Below, piece after piece: positions 1 through 7,004 of a stretch of 21,434 bases of DNA; the stretch's first letter is position 1, and every line of letters begins with the position of its first letter. This DNA comes from Oscillospiraceae bacterium (GTDB lineage: Bacteria; Bacillota; Clostridia; Oscillospirales; Oscillospiraceae). Location: the NCBI GenBank assembly GCA_017558545.1, contig JAFYUG010000108.1, positions 1-21,434 on the forward strand. The letters are read 5' to 3'. The translations under genes and the position numbers were made by a program. A model generated the notes under the pieces. It had not been told where the DNA came from and made no database searches. It was given only the letters and a program-made list of their open reading frames with translations.

Positions 1-2015
1 AGCAGGAGCCCGACGCAGGTCTGGGCAACGGCGGCCTTGGCCGTCTTGCAGCCTGCTTCATGGACGCAGCTGTAACCACCGGCGTTCCCCTCACCGGCTA
101 TGGCCTTCGCTATAAGTTCGGTCTTTTCAAGCAGAGCTGGGATCAGTACGGCGATCAGAAGCAGAGCGCCGACGATTGGTCCAAGTATGGCGACCCCTGG
201 TCTTACCGCCGCTATAAGCACACTGTAAAAATCGACTTCCCCGATCATAGCATCCTTGCCGTTCCCTATGACGTTCCCGTTATAGGCTTCAAGAACAACA
301 ATATCGGCACTCTCCGCCTCTGGCAGTGCGAGGCCGAGGAAGAACTGGACTTCGATGCCTTCAACGCTCAGGAATATGAGCGCGCACTTGCCGCCAAGAA
401 CAAGGCCGAGGACATCACCCGCGTTCTCTATCCCAACGACTCCAACCGCGAAGGCAAGCGCCTGCGCATCAAGCAGCAGTATGTGCTCTCCAGCGCATCT
501 GTTCAGGATATTCTCCGCGCTTTCCGCGAGTATCACGGCACCGACTATAACCAGCTGCCCGAGTTCGTCAGCATCCAGCTCAACGATACCCACCCTGCAA
601 TGAGCGCAGCTGAGCTGGTTCGCCTGCTTATGAAGGAAGGCTATTCCTTCGATACCGCTTTCGATATCAGCCGCCGCGTATTCTCTTACACCAACCACAC
701 CGTCATGAGCGAAGCTCTTGAAAAGTGGCCTCTGGACCTCCTTGCCAGCGTTGTTCCCGAAATCGTGGACATCATTTGGGCTATCCATCATAAGCTGCAG
801 AGCGAGCATCCCCAGCTTTACATCATCAAGGATAACACCGCTCACATGGCAAACCTGTCCATCTATATGGGCACCAGCGTAAACGGCGTTGCTCAGATTC
901 ACTCCGAGCTCATCAAGACCGACATTTTCGCTGATTGGTATGCCGTATATCCCGAGCGCTTCAAGAATGTCACCAACGGCATCACTCCCCGCCGCTGGCT
1001 GGGTCTTTGCAACAGTGAGCTTACCTCTATGCTGGAAGATTACTGCGGCGAAGGCTTCCTCACCAATCTTGACCAGCTTGAAACTCTCAAGACCAAGATT
1101 GACAAGGAAATGATTGACCGCTTCAACGGCATCAAGTATGAGAAGAAAAAGCAGCTTTGCGCCCTTATCAAGGAGCGCGAGGGTGTTGAGCTTAATCCCG
1201 ATTTCGTATTCGATATTCAGGTTAAGCGCCTCCACGAGTATAAGCGCCAGCTTCTCAACGCCTTCTCCGTTATGGATATCTACTTCGACCTGAAGGAAGG
1301 CAAGCTGCCCAACTTTAACCCCACTGCATTCATCTTCGGTGCCAAGGCTGCTCCCGGCTACCACAGAGCCAAGAGCATCATCCGCTATATCAACCGCATT
1401 GCAAATCTGGTCAACAACGATCCCGAGGTCAACGATAAGATCAAGGTTGTCTTTGTTCAGAACTATAATTGCTCCTATGCTGAGTACCTCATCCCCGCAG
1501 CTGACATCTCCGAGCAGATTTCTCCTGCAGGTACCGAGGCTTCCGGCACCGGTAACATGAAGTTCATGCTCAACGGCGCTGTAACTCTTGGCACTCTGGA
1601 CGGCGCCAACGTTGAAATCGTTGAAAAAGCCGGCAGCGAGAATAACTATATCTTCGGCGCAACCATTGAGGACATCGAGCGCATCAAGAATAGCTATCGC
1701 TCCAGAGATATCTATGATAACGATTACCGCATCCGCCGCGTTGTTGATACCCTCGTTGACGGCACTGTTCCCACCGATGAGGGCATGAGAGAGCTTCACA
1801 CCGCTCTTATCGACGGCGCAAGCTATCATAAGCCCGACCATTACTATCTGCTTCTTGACTATGTTTCCTACCTGGTCACCAAGAAGCGCGCAATCTCCGA
1901 TTGGAGCAACCGCGATGATTTCGCAAGAAAGTGCCTCATGAACATCGGTTCTGCCGGCAAGTTCTCCTCCGACCGCTCCATCACCGATTACGCCAACACC
2001 ATTTGGTATGTATAA
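1..2015 (+). CDS. glgP: Glycogen/starch/maltodextrin phosphorylase, 5' end outside window
   Basis: Cytoplasmic PLP enzyme that releases glucose-1-phosphate from alpha-1,4-glucans. The reading frame is open from base 3, so the gene begins upstream. The first visible residues include the family motif DAGLGNGGLGRLAACFMDA, encoded across bases 12-68. The PLP-site region is clear: EQISPAGTEASGTGNMKFML around 1513-1570, where the Lys of GNMK is the expected PLP-binding lysine, followed by GTLDGANVEI. About 670 residues are visible, against roughly 750-830 for the family, so about 130 N-terminal residues are missing only because of the window edge. Codon use is strongly biased (AAG, GAG, ATC, CGC; almost no ATA), which suggests high expression. 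The gene ends in a strong terminator. Its last 12 codons and terminator recur at 3293-3369. Confidence 0.97.
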   Translation, partial: QEPDAGLGNGGLGRLAACFMDAAVTTGVPLTGYGLRYKFGLFKQSWDQYGDQKQSADDWSKYGDPWSYRRYKHTVKIDFPDHSILAVPYDVPVIGFKNNNIGTLRLWQCEAEEELDFDAFNAQEYERALAAKNKAEDITRVLYPNDSNREGKRLRIKQQYVLSSASVQDILRAFREYHGTDYNQLPEFVSIQLNDTHPAMSAAELVRLLMKEGYSFDTAFDISRRVFSYTNHTVMSEALEKWPLDLLASVVPEIVDIIWAIHHKLQSEHPQLYIIKDNTAHMANLSIYMGTSVNGVAQIHSELIKTDIFADWYAVYPERFKNVTNGITPRRWLGLCNSELTSMLEDYCGEGFLTNLDQLETLKTKIDKEMIDRFNGIKYEKKKQLCALIKEREGVELNPDFVFDIQVKRLHEYKRQLLNAFSVMDIYFDLKEGKLPNFNPTAFIFGAKAAPGYHRAKSIIRYINRIANLVNNDPEVNDKIKVVFVQNYNCSYAEYLIPAADISEQISPAGTEASGTGNMKFMLNGAVTLGTLDGANVEIVEKAGSENNYIFGATIEDIERIKNSYRSRDIYDNDYRIRRVVDTLVDGTVPTDEGMRELHTALIDGASYHKPDHYYLLLDYVSYLVTKKRAISDWSNRDDFARKCLMNIGSAGKFSSDRSITDYANTIWYV

Positions 2016-2020
2016 ATCAA

Positions 2021-2053
2021 AAAAGACCGTGTCCATCACAGACACGGTCTTTT
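2021..2053 (+). terminator. Intrinsic terminator of glgP
   Basis: Perfect 13-bp stem AAAAGACCGTGTC / GACACGGTCTTTT with a 7-nt loop, starting five bases after the glgP stop. A-rich on the left and T-rich on the right, so it could also serve the convergent gene ending at 2126. A near-copy sits at 3341-3366. Confidence 0.9.
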
Positions 2054-2125
2054 CAATTTTAAAGTCTCACTTGTCGGTACGAAAAGAAGACCTGCCGGTT
2101 GTATGTTTTTTATGCCATTGCCCGG

Positions 2126-3028
2126 TTACTCCACAGGAGATTTGATAACAGACTCAAGGGAAATTATCTTGTCATAATTTGTGTCCAGATTTTCGGGGAA
2201 AAGCAGCCATATGTTTGCATTTTCGCTTACGCCCGAATAATCCAAATATTCTGTGTATGCCATGTTTTTCATAATGTAGATAAAGTTGTGGGCGTATTTG
2301 TTCTTGAGCTTTTCGGGATTATCCATATTATCTCCCGGCTGAACAGGCGTGCAAAATTCCTGCATTGCACCCTTTTCACGAATTTCAAGAACTGATAGGG
2401 GAGTGCCGAACTCGTCTATCCAATACTGGTTGTTTGTGATGTCCAGCATAACCCATTTGTTCAGAGAACTGTCCCAAATCTCGTTCACAACATGGCAGTC
2501 GCCGTCGTAGGGTGAGTTGGGCATTATCCAAACCTTGCGGGAGTATATGCCCAAAGCCAGACACATTTCGTTCAGTATCTGCGCCTTGCTGCGGCAGTTG
2601 ATACCCTTGGATTTGTTATCAAGACTATGCTCGAGAAGAGGAAGAGCGCGCATTTCAATGCTGTTGTCGTAGTCGCTTTTGTGGGTGAGGCGGGGTGCAT
2701 ATTCATCCATCAACCGCATAGCCCGTTCAAGTTCTGTGCCTTCGCCTGCAATGGTGTCTATGCCGTATTTGGAGATAAGCTGGGCGTAGTCGCCGTGGGT
2801 GAAGTCATAACTTATGGTGATATCTTCGCCCTCTTCAAAACTCAGGTTATTTTTCAAAATGCCTGCTTCCATTATGTATATCTCATAGGGCTTTTGAAGA
2901 TAGCTGATGTTGTTTAGTAAAGCCGGAAAAATATTAAAGCCAAGACTTATAAGTAAAAGCAGAACCAAAACTATAATTAAAATTTTAGTGAGCTTTGTTT
3001 TAGGCAATTTTTTGCAATTTTCGTTCAT
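2126..3028 (-). CDS. Membrane-anchored transglutaminase-like protein
   Basis: 300 residues. A short basic N-terminus is followed by one hydrophobic segment (about residues 15-37, ILIIVLVLLLLISLGFNIF), with the rest predicted outside the cell. The C-terminal half has the transglutaminase-like triad in order: Cys145 in GINCRSKAQILNEMCLALGI, His179 in CHVVNEIWD, and Asp196 in WVMLDITNN. Members of this superfamily act as cysteine peptidases, transglutaminases or inactive binding modules, so the reaction here is unknown; all three catalytic residues are present. The start is supported by GAGGTG six bases upstream of ATG. It is convergent with glgP, stands alone, and has higher A+T than glgP. The gene and its upstream repeats lie between the two copies of the glgP tail. 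Confidence 0.82.
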   Translation of the reverse strand: MNENCKKLPKTKLTKILIIVLVLLLLISLGFNIFPALLNNISYLQKPYEIYIMEAGILKNNLSFEEGEDITISYDFTHGDYAQLISKYGIDTIAGEGTELERAMRLMDEYAPRLTHKSDYDNSIEMRALPLLEHSLDNKSKGINCRSKAQILNEMCLALGIYSRKVWIMPNSPYDGDCHVVNEIWDSSLNKWVMLDITNNQYWIDEFGTPLSVLEIREKGAMQEFCTPVQPGDNMDNPEKLKNKYAHNFIYIMKNMAYTEYLDYSGVSENANIWLLFPENLDTNYDKIISLESVIKSPVE

Positions 3029-3151
3029 GTTCTCACCTCGCAGATTATGAGCTAATTATATTGCGTAGTTTGATTTAGTGTCAAGTTAAAATGAGATACG
3101 TTCCACTCGCCTACACTCGGCGGGGATGACAGAGCTGGGATTAAGTATTTC

Positions 3152-3208
3152 AAGGCTCCTTTGTGCAAAGGGCGCTGGCATTTGAGATGGCAAATGACTG
3201 AGGGCTTG
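3152..3208. repeat. AAGGCTCC...GACTGAGGG family repeat, degenerate copy
   Basis: Begins AAGGCTCCTTTGTGCAAAGG and ends AAATGACTGAGGGCTTG. It matches both ends of the better-formed copy at 6947-7000, with a diverged middle hairpin (GCATTTGAGATGGCAAATG). A further relative with a CTGTCTGC GAA GCAGAC hairpin follows at 3216-3254. Confidence 0.7.
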
Positions 3209-3262
3209 ACTTGACTTTCCCCTTGGGGGAGAGCTGTCTGCGAAGCAGACTGAAAGATTTTT

Positions 3263-3290
3263 CGGGACGTCGAGGACGCCGTCCCCTACG
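3263..3290. repeat. GGGRCG...CGYCCCCTACG hairpin repeat, copy 1
   Basis: GGGACG and CGTCCC arms around a 10-nt GA-rich loop, followed by CCTACG. One of four like-built hairpins within 325 bp. It abuts the duplicated glgP tail that starts at 3293. Confidence 0.65.
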
Positions 3291-3292
3291 GA

Positions 3293-3369
3293 GCTCCATC
3301 ACCGATTACGCCAACACCATTTGGTATGAATAAATCAAATAAGACCGTGTCACCAGACACGGTCTTTTC
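3293..3369 (+). pseudogene. Duplicated 3' tail of glgP with its terminator
   Basis: Bases 3293-3328 are identical to the glgP end at 1975-2010 (36 of 36). The next 15-20 bases differ by only two substitutions and carry the same stop codon and terminator stem. The fragment still reads as the phosphorylase C-terminus, SITDYANTIWY, with a final Glu instead of Val before the stop. Nothing upstream of 3293 resembles glgP: the match stops abruptly at a hairpin repeat. This is a remnant, not a gene. It could be left from a second phosphorylase gene, or be a duplicated end created when the intervening DNA (about 2060-3292) was inserted. Confidence 0.85.
3341..3366 (+). terminator. Copy of the glgP terminator
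   Basis: Stem AAGACCGTGTC / GACACGGTCTT with a 4-nt loop (ACCA), followed by T-rich sequence. It has the same stem as 2023-2051 with a shorter loop. It has no intact gene to terminate. Confidence 0.8.
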
Positions 3370-3415
3370 TTTTTAAAATCCTCCATTGCAAATGACTGAG
3401 GGATTGGCAATAAAA

Positions 3416-3441
3416 GCGGGCGAACACAGTTCGCCCCTACG
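3416..3441. repeat. GGGCG...CGCCCCTACG hairpin repeat, copy 2
   Basis: Arms GGGCGAAC / GTTCGCCC around ACA, followed by CTACG. Same design as the units at 3263, 3468 and 3557. Confidence 0.7.
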
Positions 3442-3467
3442 GTGTGATATTAAATTCTGCGTTGTAT

Positions 3468-3493
3468 GTAGGGCGCGACGACCTCGGCGCGCC
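3468..3493. repeat. GTAGGGCGCG...CGCGCC hairpin repeat, copy 3
   Basis: Begins GTAGGGCGCG and closes with CGCGCC, so the conserved GTAGGG/CCCTAC end is on the left. This copy is therefore in the opposite orientation to its neighbours. Confidence 0.6.
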
Positions 3494-3556
3494 ATTATTG
3501 ATATGCACTCTACTCGCCTAACTCGGTCGGTATGACAGGCACTTGTTTAGCCATAT

Positions 3557-3585
3557 GCGGGCGGAGACCCGAATCCGCCCCTACA
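3557..3585. repeat. GGGCGGA...TCCGCCCCTACA hairpin repeat, copy 4
   Basis: Arms GGGCGGA / TCCGCCC around an 8-nt loop, followed by CTACA. Fourth and best-paired member of the cluster. Confidence 0.7.
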
Positions 3586-3605
3586 AGCGGCGGCAAACCA
3601 TTTGG

Positions 3606-3643
3606 TCATTGCGAGGAGCGATAGCGACGTGGCAATCCGTAAC
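3606..3643. repeat. TCATTGCGAGGAGCG...GGCAATCC dispersed repeat
   Basis: Unit beginning TCATTGCGAGGAGCGATAGC and ending GTGGCAATCC. The outer ATTGC and GCAAT can pair. From general knowledge, sequences of this form are abundant intergenic repeats in many bacteria. Only one copy is in this window. Confidence 0.6.
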
Positions 3644-3645
3644 TT

Positions 3646-3677
3646 AAAAGCGGAATGGTCAAGACCATTCCGCTTTT
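3646..3677 (-). terminator. Intrinsic terminator of the DNA methyltransferase gene
   Basis: Perfect 15-bp stem AAAAGCGGAATGGTC / GACCATTCCGCTTTT with a 2-nt loop, 16 bases past the methyltransferase stop. On the minus strand it ends in TTTT. Confidence 0.85.
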
Positions 3678-3692
3678 ACTATGCATATAAAC

Positions 3693-4607
3693 TTATCTGC
3701 AATTTCTCTCCAGAAAAACTCCGTCTTTAAAACCCTGAATGCTCTTGTCGCTGTCAGCCATTTCAAGGCGCTTTTCGCACCATGCGCAAAACTGAGGATT
3801 TTGCTCAATGCCCGCATAATGGCGGTCAAGCTTTTTGGCCGTTACGGATGTGCTGCCTGAGCCGAGGAAGGGATCAAACACGGTATCGCCCTCGTCGGAG
3901 GAGGCCAAAATCAGCTTAGCCAGCAGTTTTTCCGGCTTTTGGGTGGGGTGGGCGGTATTTTCCGGCATGGACCAATAGGGCACGGTCACATCGTCCCAAA
4001 AGTTGCCGGGACAGGTGGAGCGGAAGTTGCCCTCGGCGGTTTCCTCCCAATCCTTGGGCTTGCCGTTCTCCCTATAAGGGGCGAGAACCTTGCGCCGCAC
4101 CTTCACGGCGTCAAGATTGAAGGTATAATCCTTGCCCACAGTTGCAAACCATATATCCTCCATGGAGTTCTTCCAGTTTTTATAAGCGCCGCGGCCTTTT
4201 TCTCTCTGCCATGTAATGCGGTTGCGAACTATGAAAAACTCGCTGAGAGCGGCGGAAATGGCCGCGGAAGAGCCCCAATCGCAGCAGACATATATGCTGG
4301 CATTTTCCTTCATAAGGGGGCGGAGCTTGCTGAGCCAGGCGAGGGTATATTTATAATAATCATCCTCGCTGATGCGGTGGAAGGCGCTGTCGCCGAAGCT
4401 TTTATTCATGTTGTAGGGAGGGTCGGCAATGACCAAATCCGCAAAGGCGGAGGGGAGCAGGGGCATAATTTCCAGACTATCCCCATGAAGGGTTTTGTCC
4501 AAAATCTCCATTTTGGTCATGGCGGAGGAGGGGGTGATGACCCGGGAGAGATACTTGTTGCCCTCGTTCACTTCAAAATCTATGGTTTTGTTTCGGCTGG
4601 ATTTCAT
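3693..4607 (-). CDS. Site-specific DNA methyltransferase, beta-type motif order
   Basis: 304 residues. Transfers a methyl group from S-adenosylmethionine to an exocyclic amino group in DNA (adenine-N6 or cytosine-N4). The catalytic motif DPPY (residues 62-65) comes first, then a variable target-recognition region (about 80-210), then HPTQKPEKLL (220-229) and the AdoMet-binding motif DPFLGSGST (245-253). This IV-before-I order defines the beta group. No restriction endonuclase or specificity subunit is next to it, so it appears solitary, and the recognition site cannot be read from sequence. The start at 4607 is preferred to the Met at residue 30 because GGAGA lies nine bases upstream, whereas the internal Met has no purine-rich site. 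It is transcribed divergently from the DUF2461 operon and followed by its own terminator. Confidence 0.92.
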   Translation of the reverse strand: MKSSRNKTIDFEVNEGNKYLSRVITPSSAMTKMEILDKTLHGDSLEIMPLLPSAFADLVIADPPYNMNKSFGDSAFHRISEDDYYKYTLAWLSKLRPLMKENASIYVCCDWGSSAAISAALSEFFIVRNRITWQREKGRGAYKNWKNSMEDIWFATVGKDYTFNLDAVKVRRKVLAPYRENGKPKDWEETAEGNFRSTCPGNFWDDVTVPYWSMPENTAHPTQKPEKLLAKLILASSDEGDTVFDPFLGSGSTSVTAKKLDRHYAGIEQNPQFCAWCEKRLEMADSDKSIQGFKDGVFLERNCR

Positions 4608-4638
4608 GGCGGCAAATCTCCGAAGAAAAGTTTTTTAA

Positions 4639-4667
4639 ATTTTAGCACAAAAGATGGAATGTGTAAA
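4639..4667 (-). promoter_or_regulatory. Sigma-A-type promoter of the methyltransferase gene
   Basis: On the minus strand: TTTACA, 17-nt spacer, TAAAAT, with an extended TGC before the -10 element. It gives a leader of about 25 nt before the ATG at 4607. Confidence 0.7.
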
Positions 4668-4680
4668 GCATGGGCGCTTC

Positions 4681-4709
4681 TTGTCAAGGCTATGCAAATA
4701 TGATAAAAT
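4681..4709 (+). promoter_or_regulatory. Sigma-A-type promoter of the DUF2461 operon
   Basis: TTGTCA, 17-nt spacer, TAAAAT, with TGA just before the -10 element. The predicted transcript starts near 4716, after the ATG at 4713, so translation must start at 4743. Confidence 0.72.
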
Positions 4710-4742
4710 ATTATGATAAAAGTTTTTTTACGGAGAAAACTT

Positions 4743-5441
4743 ATGAATTTTGATAATATGCTCTCTTATTGCAGAGCTCTTGAACTAAATAATAACCGCA
4801 CATGGTTTCATGAAAACCACAAGCAGTATGAGATAGCCAAAGAGGACTTCACCGACCTTGTGGAGCGGGTGAAGTTTGCCGCCGCCGAGCGCGTGGACAC
4901 CGACCTTCGCCACCGCCTCATATTTGCCGACCCCAAAACCATGCTCTACCGCATCCCCAGAGATGCCCGTATGTATAAGTCCAAGCCTCCCTATAACCCC
5001 ACTTGGCGCGCCTATATCTCACCAGATAAAAAGCAGCTTTTGCCCCTGGGATATTTTATGATGGTTGCCCCCGGCGGCCTCAGCCATTTCGGCACCGGCG
5101 CATGGTGTCCCGATAGTGAGTATCTTCGCCGTGTGAGAGATTATATTGCCGACACCTGGGAAGAGCTGGATGAGCTTATTGAGGAAAGCGGCCTCACTCT
5201 CGTGGGTGAAAAGCTCAAGAAAGTACCCCGCGATTTTGAAAGCAACCACCCCGCAGGGGAGTATCTCAAGCATAAAAGCTGGATTTTTGTTGAGAATATC
5301 CCCTCTGAGGCGCTGGAAAATGATGATAAGTATATGGAAGCCGTCTGCGCTCTTATGGATAGAATGGAGCCTCTCCGCCGCTATTTCCAAAGGGCGCTGG
5401 AGGACAGAAGAAAAAGTCTTTGGGAGCGAATTTACCGCTGA
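4743..5441 (+). CDS. DUF2461 family protein
   Basis: 232 residues, soluble. Matches the DUF2461 (TIGR02453) family through LELNNNRTWFHENHKQYE near the N-terminus and the conserved Arg-rich stretch RIPRDARMYKSKPPYNPTWR in the first half. The biochemical role of the family is not established. The start at 4743 is chosen because GGAGA lies seven bases upstream and because the promoter at 4681-4709 would start transcription after the alternative ATG at 4713. It is the first gene of an apparent three-gene operon: the next gene starts 13 bases after its stop. Nothing in the sequence links its function to the two membrane proteins that follow. Confidence 0.88.
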   Translation: MNFDNMLSYCRALELNNNRTWFHENHKQYEIAKEDFTDLVERVKFAAAERVDTDLRHRLIFADPKTMLYRIPRDARMYKSKPPYNPTWRAYISPDKKQLLPLGYFMMVAPGGLSHFGTGAWCPDSEYLRRVRDYIADTWEELDELIEESGLTLVGEKLKKVPRDFESNHPAGEYLKHKSWIFVENIPSEALENDDKYMEAVCALMDRMEPLRRYFQRALEDRRKSLWERIYR

Positions 5442-5454
5442 CAGGAGTGAGTAA

Positions 5455-6114
5455 ATGAATATTTTATTAGGATACATCATAGTCTTTGGCTGGGTTTTCC
5501 TCAGCCTTGGGGCTGCCGCAGCGGCGAAAAGATGGCTTAAAGCCTCCGATGAAGTCGGACGCAAAATTGTCCATGTTTCCGTGGCCTTCACATGGTTTCC
5601 CATGTACTTTTTCTTCGGCACTTCATGGCATCTGCCCATCCCTACGGCCATATTTATAGTGCTGAACTATATCTCATGCCGCAAGAATATCTTTGCCATG
5701 ATGGAGCGCAGCGAAAAGGAAAAGCAGAGCTACGGCACGGTTTTCTATGCCCTCAGCATGACCGTTATGGCCATCTGCGCCTGCCTTGACCATAGACTTA
5801 TGACCCCCTACGGCATTGCTGCCCTCTGCATGGCCTTGGGCGACGGCTTTGCTCCCATTTTTGGCTCCATCCAAAAGGGCAACCGCAGCTTCTTCGGCGG
5901 CAAGAGAAGCATATATGGCTGCATGAGCGTGTTTATAATCTGCGGCCTTGTTATCAGTTTCATGAGCGCCTTCTTCGGCCTTGGCCTTATCTGGTGGCAG
6001 ATTTTGATTGTGGCATGGGGCGCAACGGTCTTTGAACTTTTGGGCGTTAAGGGCACGGATAACCTCACCTTGCCTTTGGGCGTATTTGTGCTTATTTGCC
6101 TCTTTGTTCTGTGA
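5455..6114 (+). CDS. Phytol/dolichol kinase-like membrane protein (SEC59/VTE5 type)
   Basis: 219 residues, about six to seven membrane segments. Resembles the family that contains CTP-dependent dolichol kinase, phytol kinase VTE5 and, more distantly, phosphatidate cytidylyltransferase. Diagnostic parts are GRKIVHV at 35-41, ALGDGFAPIFG at 127-137, GGKRSIYGC at 148-156 (the gKKSxxGS-like segment of the family) and GTDNLTLPL at 200-208. Expected activity is phosphorylation of a long isoprenoid alcohol or lipid alcohol at the membrane; the substrate is not known. AGGAG in the 13-bp gap serves as ribosome binding site. The next gene, DUF92, starts nine bases after the stop. In plants the corresponding pair phosphorylates phytol in two steps, so a shared pathway is a fair inference. 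Confidence 0.82.
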   Translation: MNILLGYIIVFGWVFLSLGAAAAAKRWLKASDEVGRKIVHVSVAFTWFPMYFFFGTSWHLPIPTAIFIVLNYISCRKNIFAMMERSEKEKQSYGTVFYALSMTVMAICACLDHRLMTPYGIAALCMALGDGFAPIFGSIQKGNRSFFGGKRSIYGCMSVFIICGLVISFMSAFFGLGLIWWQILIVAWGATVFELLGVKGTDNLTLPLGVFVLICLFVL

Positions 6115-6123
6115 GGAAGCGCC

Positions 6124-6909
6124 ATGGAAAATATTTGGCTTAGTCTGATTTTGTCCTCGGCCTTGGCAGCTTTGGCTATATGGCGCAAGGCCATCACCAA
6201 TAAGGGTATCGCCATTGCTTGGCTTTGTTCTGTATGCATCTGCTATTTTGGCGGCTGGGTTAATTTCCTCTGCCTTGCGGCCACCTTGATTTGCACCCTT
6301 ATTGCAGGCAAAATCTCCGGCAAAAAGAGGGAAAACGCGGAAAAAAAGCTCCATGCCAAGCATGGAAAGCGGGATGGGGTGCAGATAATCTGCAATGTGT
6401 TTATGTCTGCCCTCATGGCGATTATATACGGAATAACAGATAATCACATCTTCCTTTGCGCCGGCGCTGCTGCCTTGGCTGCATCCTTGGCGGACTCCAT
6501 GGCCTCGGAGCTTGGCATACTCAGCCGCGGCAAAACCTTTGATGTCCTATCCGGCAAGGCAACAGAGCCGGGAATGAGCGGCGGCGTAAGCTTTTTTGGC
6601 TTTGCTATGAGCGCTCTTGGCGCTGCCATAATCGCTGCCATAAGTTTGGGGCAGGGGATGGGAGTTAAGTTCTCAGTTGTCATTTTGATAAGCGGCTTTG
6701 TGGCCGCCTATGTGGATAGCCTTCTTGGCGCTGCGGCGCAGGCAAAATACCGCTGCGGAGTTTGCGGCGCTCTGACGGAGAAAAAAGTCCATTGCGGCGA
6801 AAAAGGCGCTATAGAAAAGGGACTTAGCTTCATTGATAACGATATGGTGAATTTCCTAAATAACCTCACCGGCGCTGTGATAGCAATGATACTCTATGTG
6901 GTAATATGA
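6124..6909 (+). CDS. DUF92 family membrane protein (TMEM19/VTE6-like)
   Basis: 261 residues, about six membrane segments. Typical DUF92 (COG1836) features: RDGVQIICNV at 83-92, SLADSMASELGILS at 121-134 followed by a Gly-rich MSGGVSFFGF (151-160), VDSLLGAAAQ at 197-206, a Cys pair CGVCG (211-215) with a third Cys at 224, and NDMVNFLNNLTG at 239-250. The plant relative VTE6 acts on phytyl phosphate; bacterial members are uncharacterised. It follows the SEC59-like kinase, with GAGGAAG overlapping that gene's stop. Together they could turn a polyprenol into its diphosphate, although a photosynthetic use for phytol is not expected in this organism. A strong terminator follows directly. Confidence 0.85.
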   Translation: MENIWLSLILSSALAALAIWRKAITNKGIAIAWLCSVCICYFGGWVNFLCLAATLICTLIAGKISGKKRENAEKKLHAKHGKRDGVQIICNVFMSALMAIIYGITDNHIFLCAGAAALAASLADSMASELGILSRGKTFDVLSGKATEPGMSGGVSFFGFAMSALGAAIIAAISLGQGMGVKFSVVILISGFVAAYVDSLLGAAAQAKYRCGVCGALTEKKVHCGEKGAIEKGLSFIDNDMVNFLNNLTGAVIAMILYVVI

Positions 6910-6910
6910 A

Positions 6911-6939
6911 AAAATCCCGACCAATCAGGTCGGGATTTT
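6911..6939 (+). terminator. Intrinsic terminator of the DUF2461-SEC59-DUF92 operon
   Basis: Perfect 12-bp stem AAAATCCCGACC / GGTCGGGATTTT, loop AATCA, starting one base after the DUF92 stop. Confidence 0.9.
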
Positions 6940-6946
6940 ACCTTTT

Positions 6947-7000
6947 AAAGGCTCCCTTGTGTAAAGGGAGCTGTCAGCCGAAAGGCTGACTGAGGGATTG
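6947..7000. repeat. AAAGGCTCCCTTGTG...GACTGAGGGATTG family repeat, best copy
   Basis: Two adjacent hairpins: GGCTCCCTT / AAAGGGAGC and GTCAGCC GAAA GGCTGAC, then TGAGGGATTG. I recognise this as a very common intergenic element of gut Clostridia. Like the copy at 19685, it follows directly on a terminator. Degenerate copies occur at 3152, 3371 and 19685. Confidence 0.8.
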
Positions 7001-7004
7001 TAAA

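Larger units (their letters stand above)
3029..3692. repeat. Gene-free mosaic of dispersed intergenic repeats
   Basis: No intact gene is seen in these 664 bases. They are a patchwork of at least five kinds of short repeat-like units, annotated separately where clear: two units with CACTCGCC/ACTCGG and GGATGACAG-like cores (3101-3139, 3505-3545); three relatives of the AAGGCTCC...GACTGAGGGATTG family (3152-3208, 3216-3254, 3371-3406); four hairpins of the GGGCG...CGCCCCTAC type; one unit beginning TCATTGCGAGGAGCGATAGC (3606-3643); and the duplicated glgP tail. Such units are typical of intergenic DNA in gut Clostridia genomes. They look non-coding and repeatedly recombined. Confidence 0.8.

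Noticed and set aside
3293..3369. A second functional glycogen phosphorylase gene
   Set aside because: Only the last 12 codons are present; upstream sequence is hairpin repeat with no phosphorylase coding.
3939..4703. 254-residue plus-strand open frame opposite the methyltransferase
   Set aside because: It is Gly/His-rich and overlaps the methyltransferase and both promoters in the divergent region; it is a shadow of the real gene.
5674..6447. Minus-strand open frames opposite the SEC59-like and DUF92 genes
   Set aside because: They are antisense, with no ribosome binding site, and the plus-strand genes have clear families and coupling.
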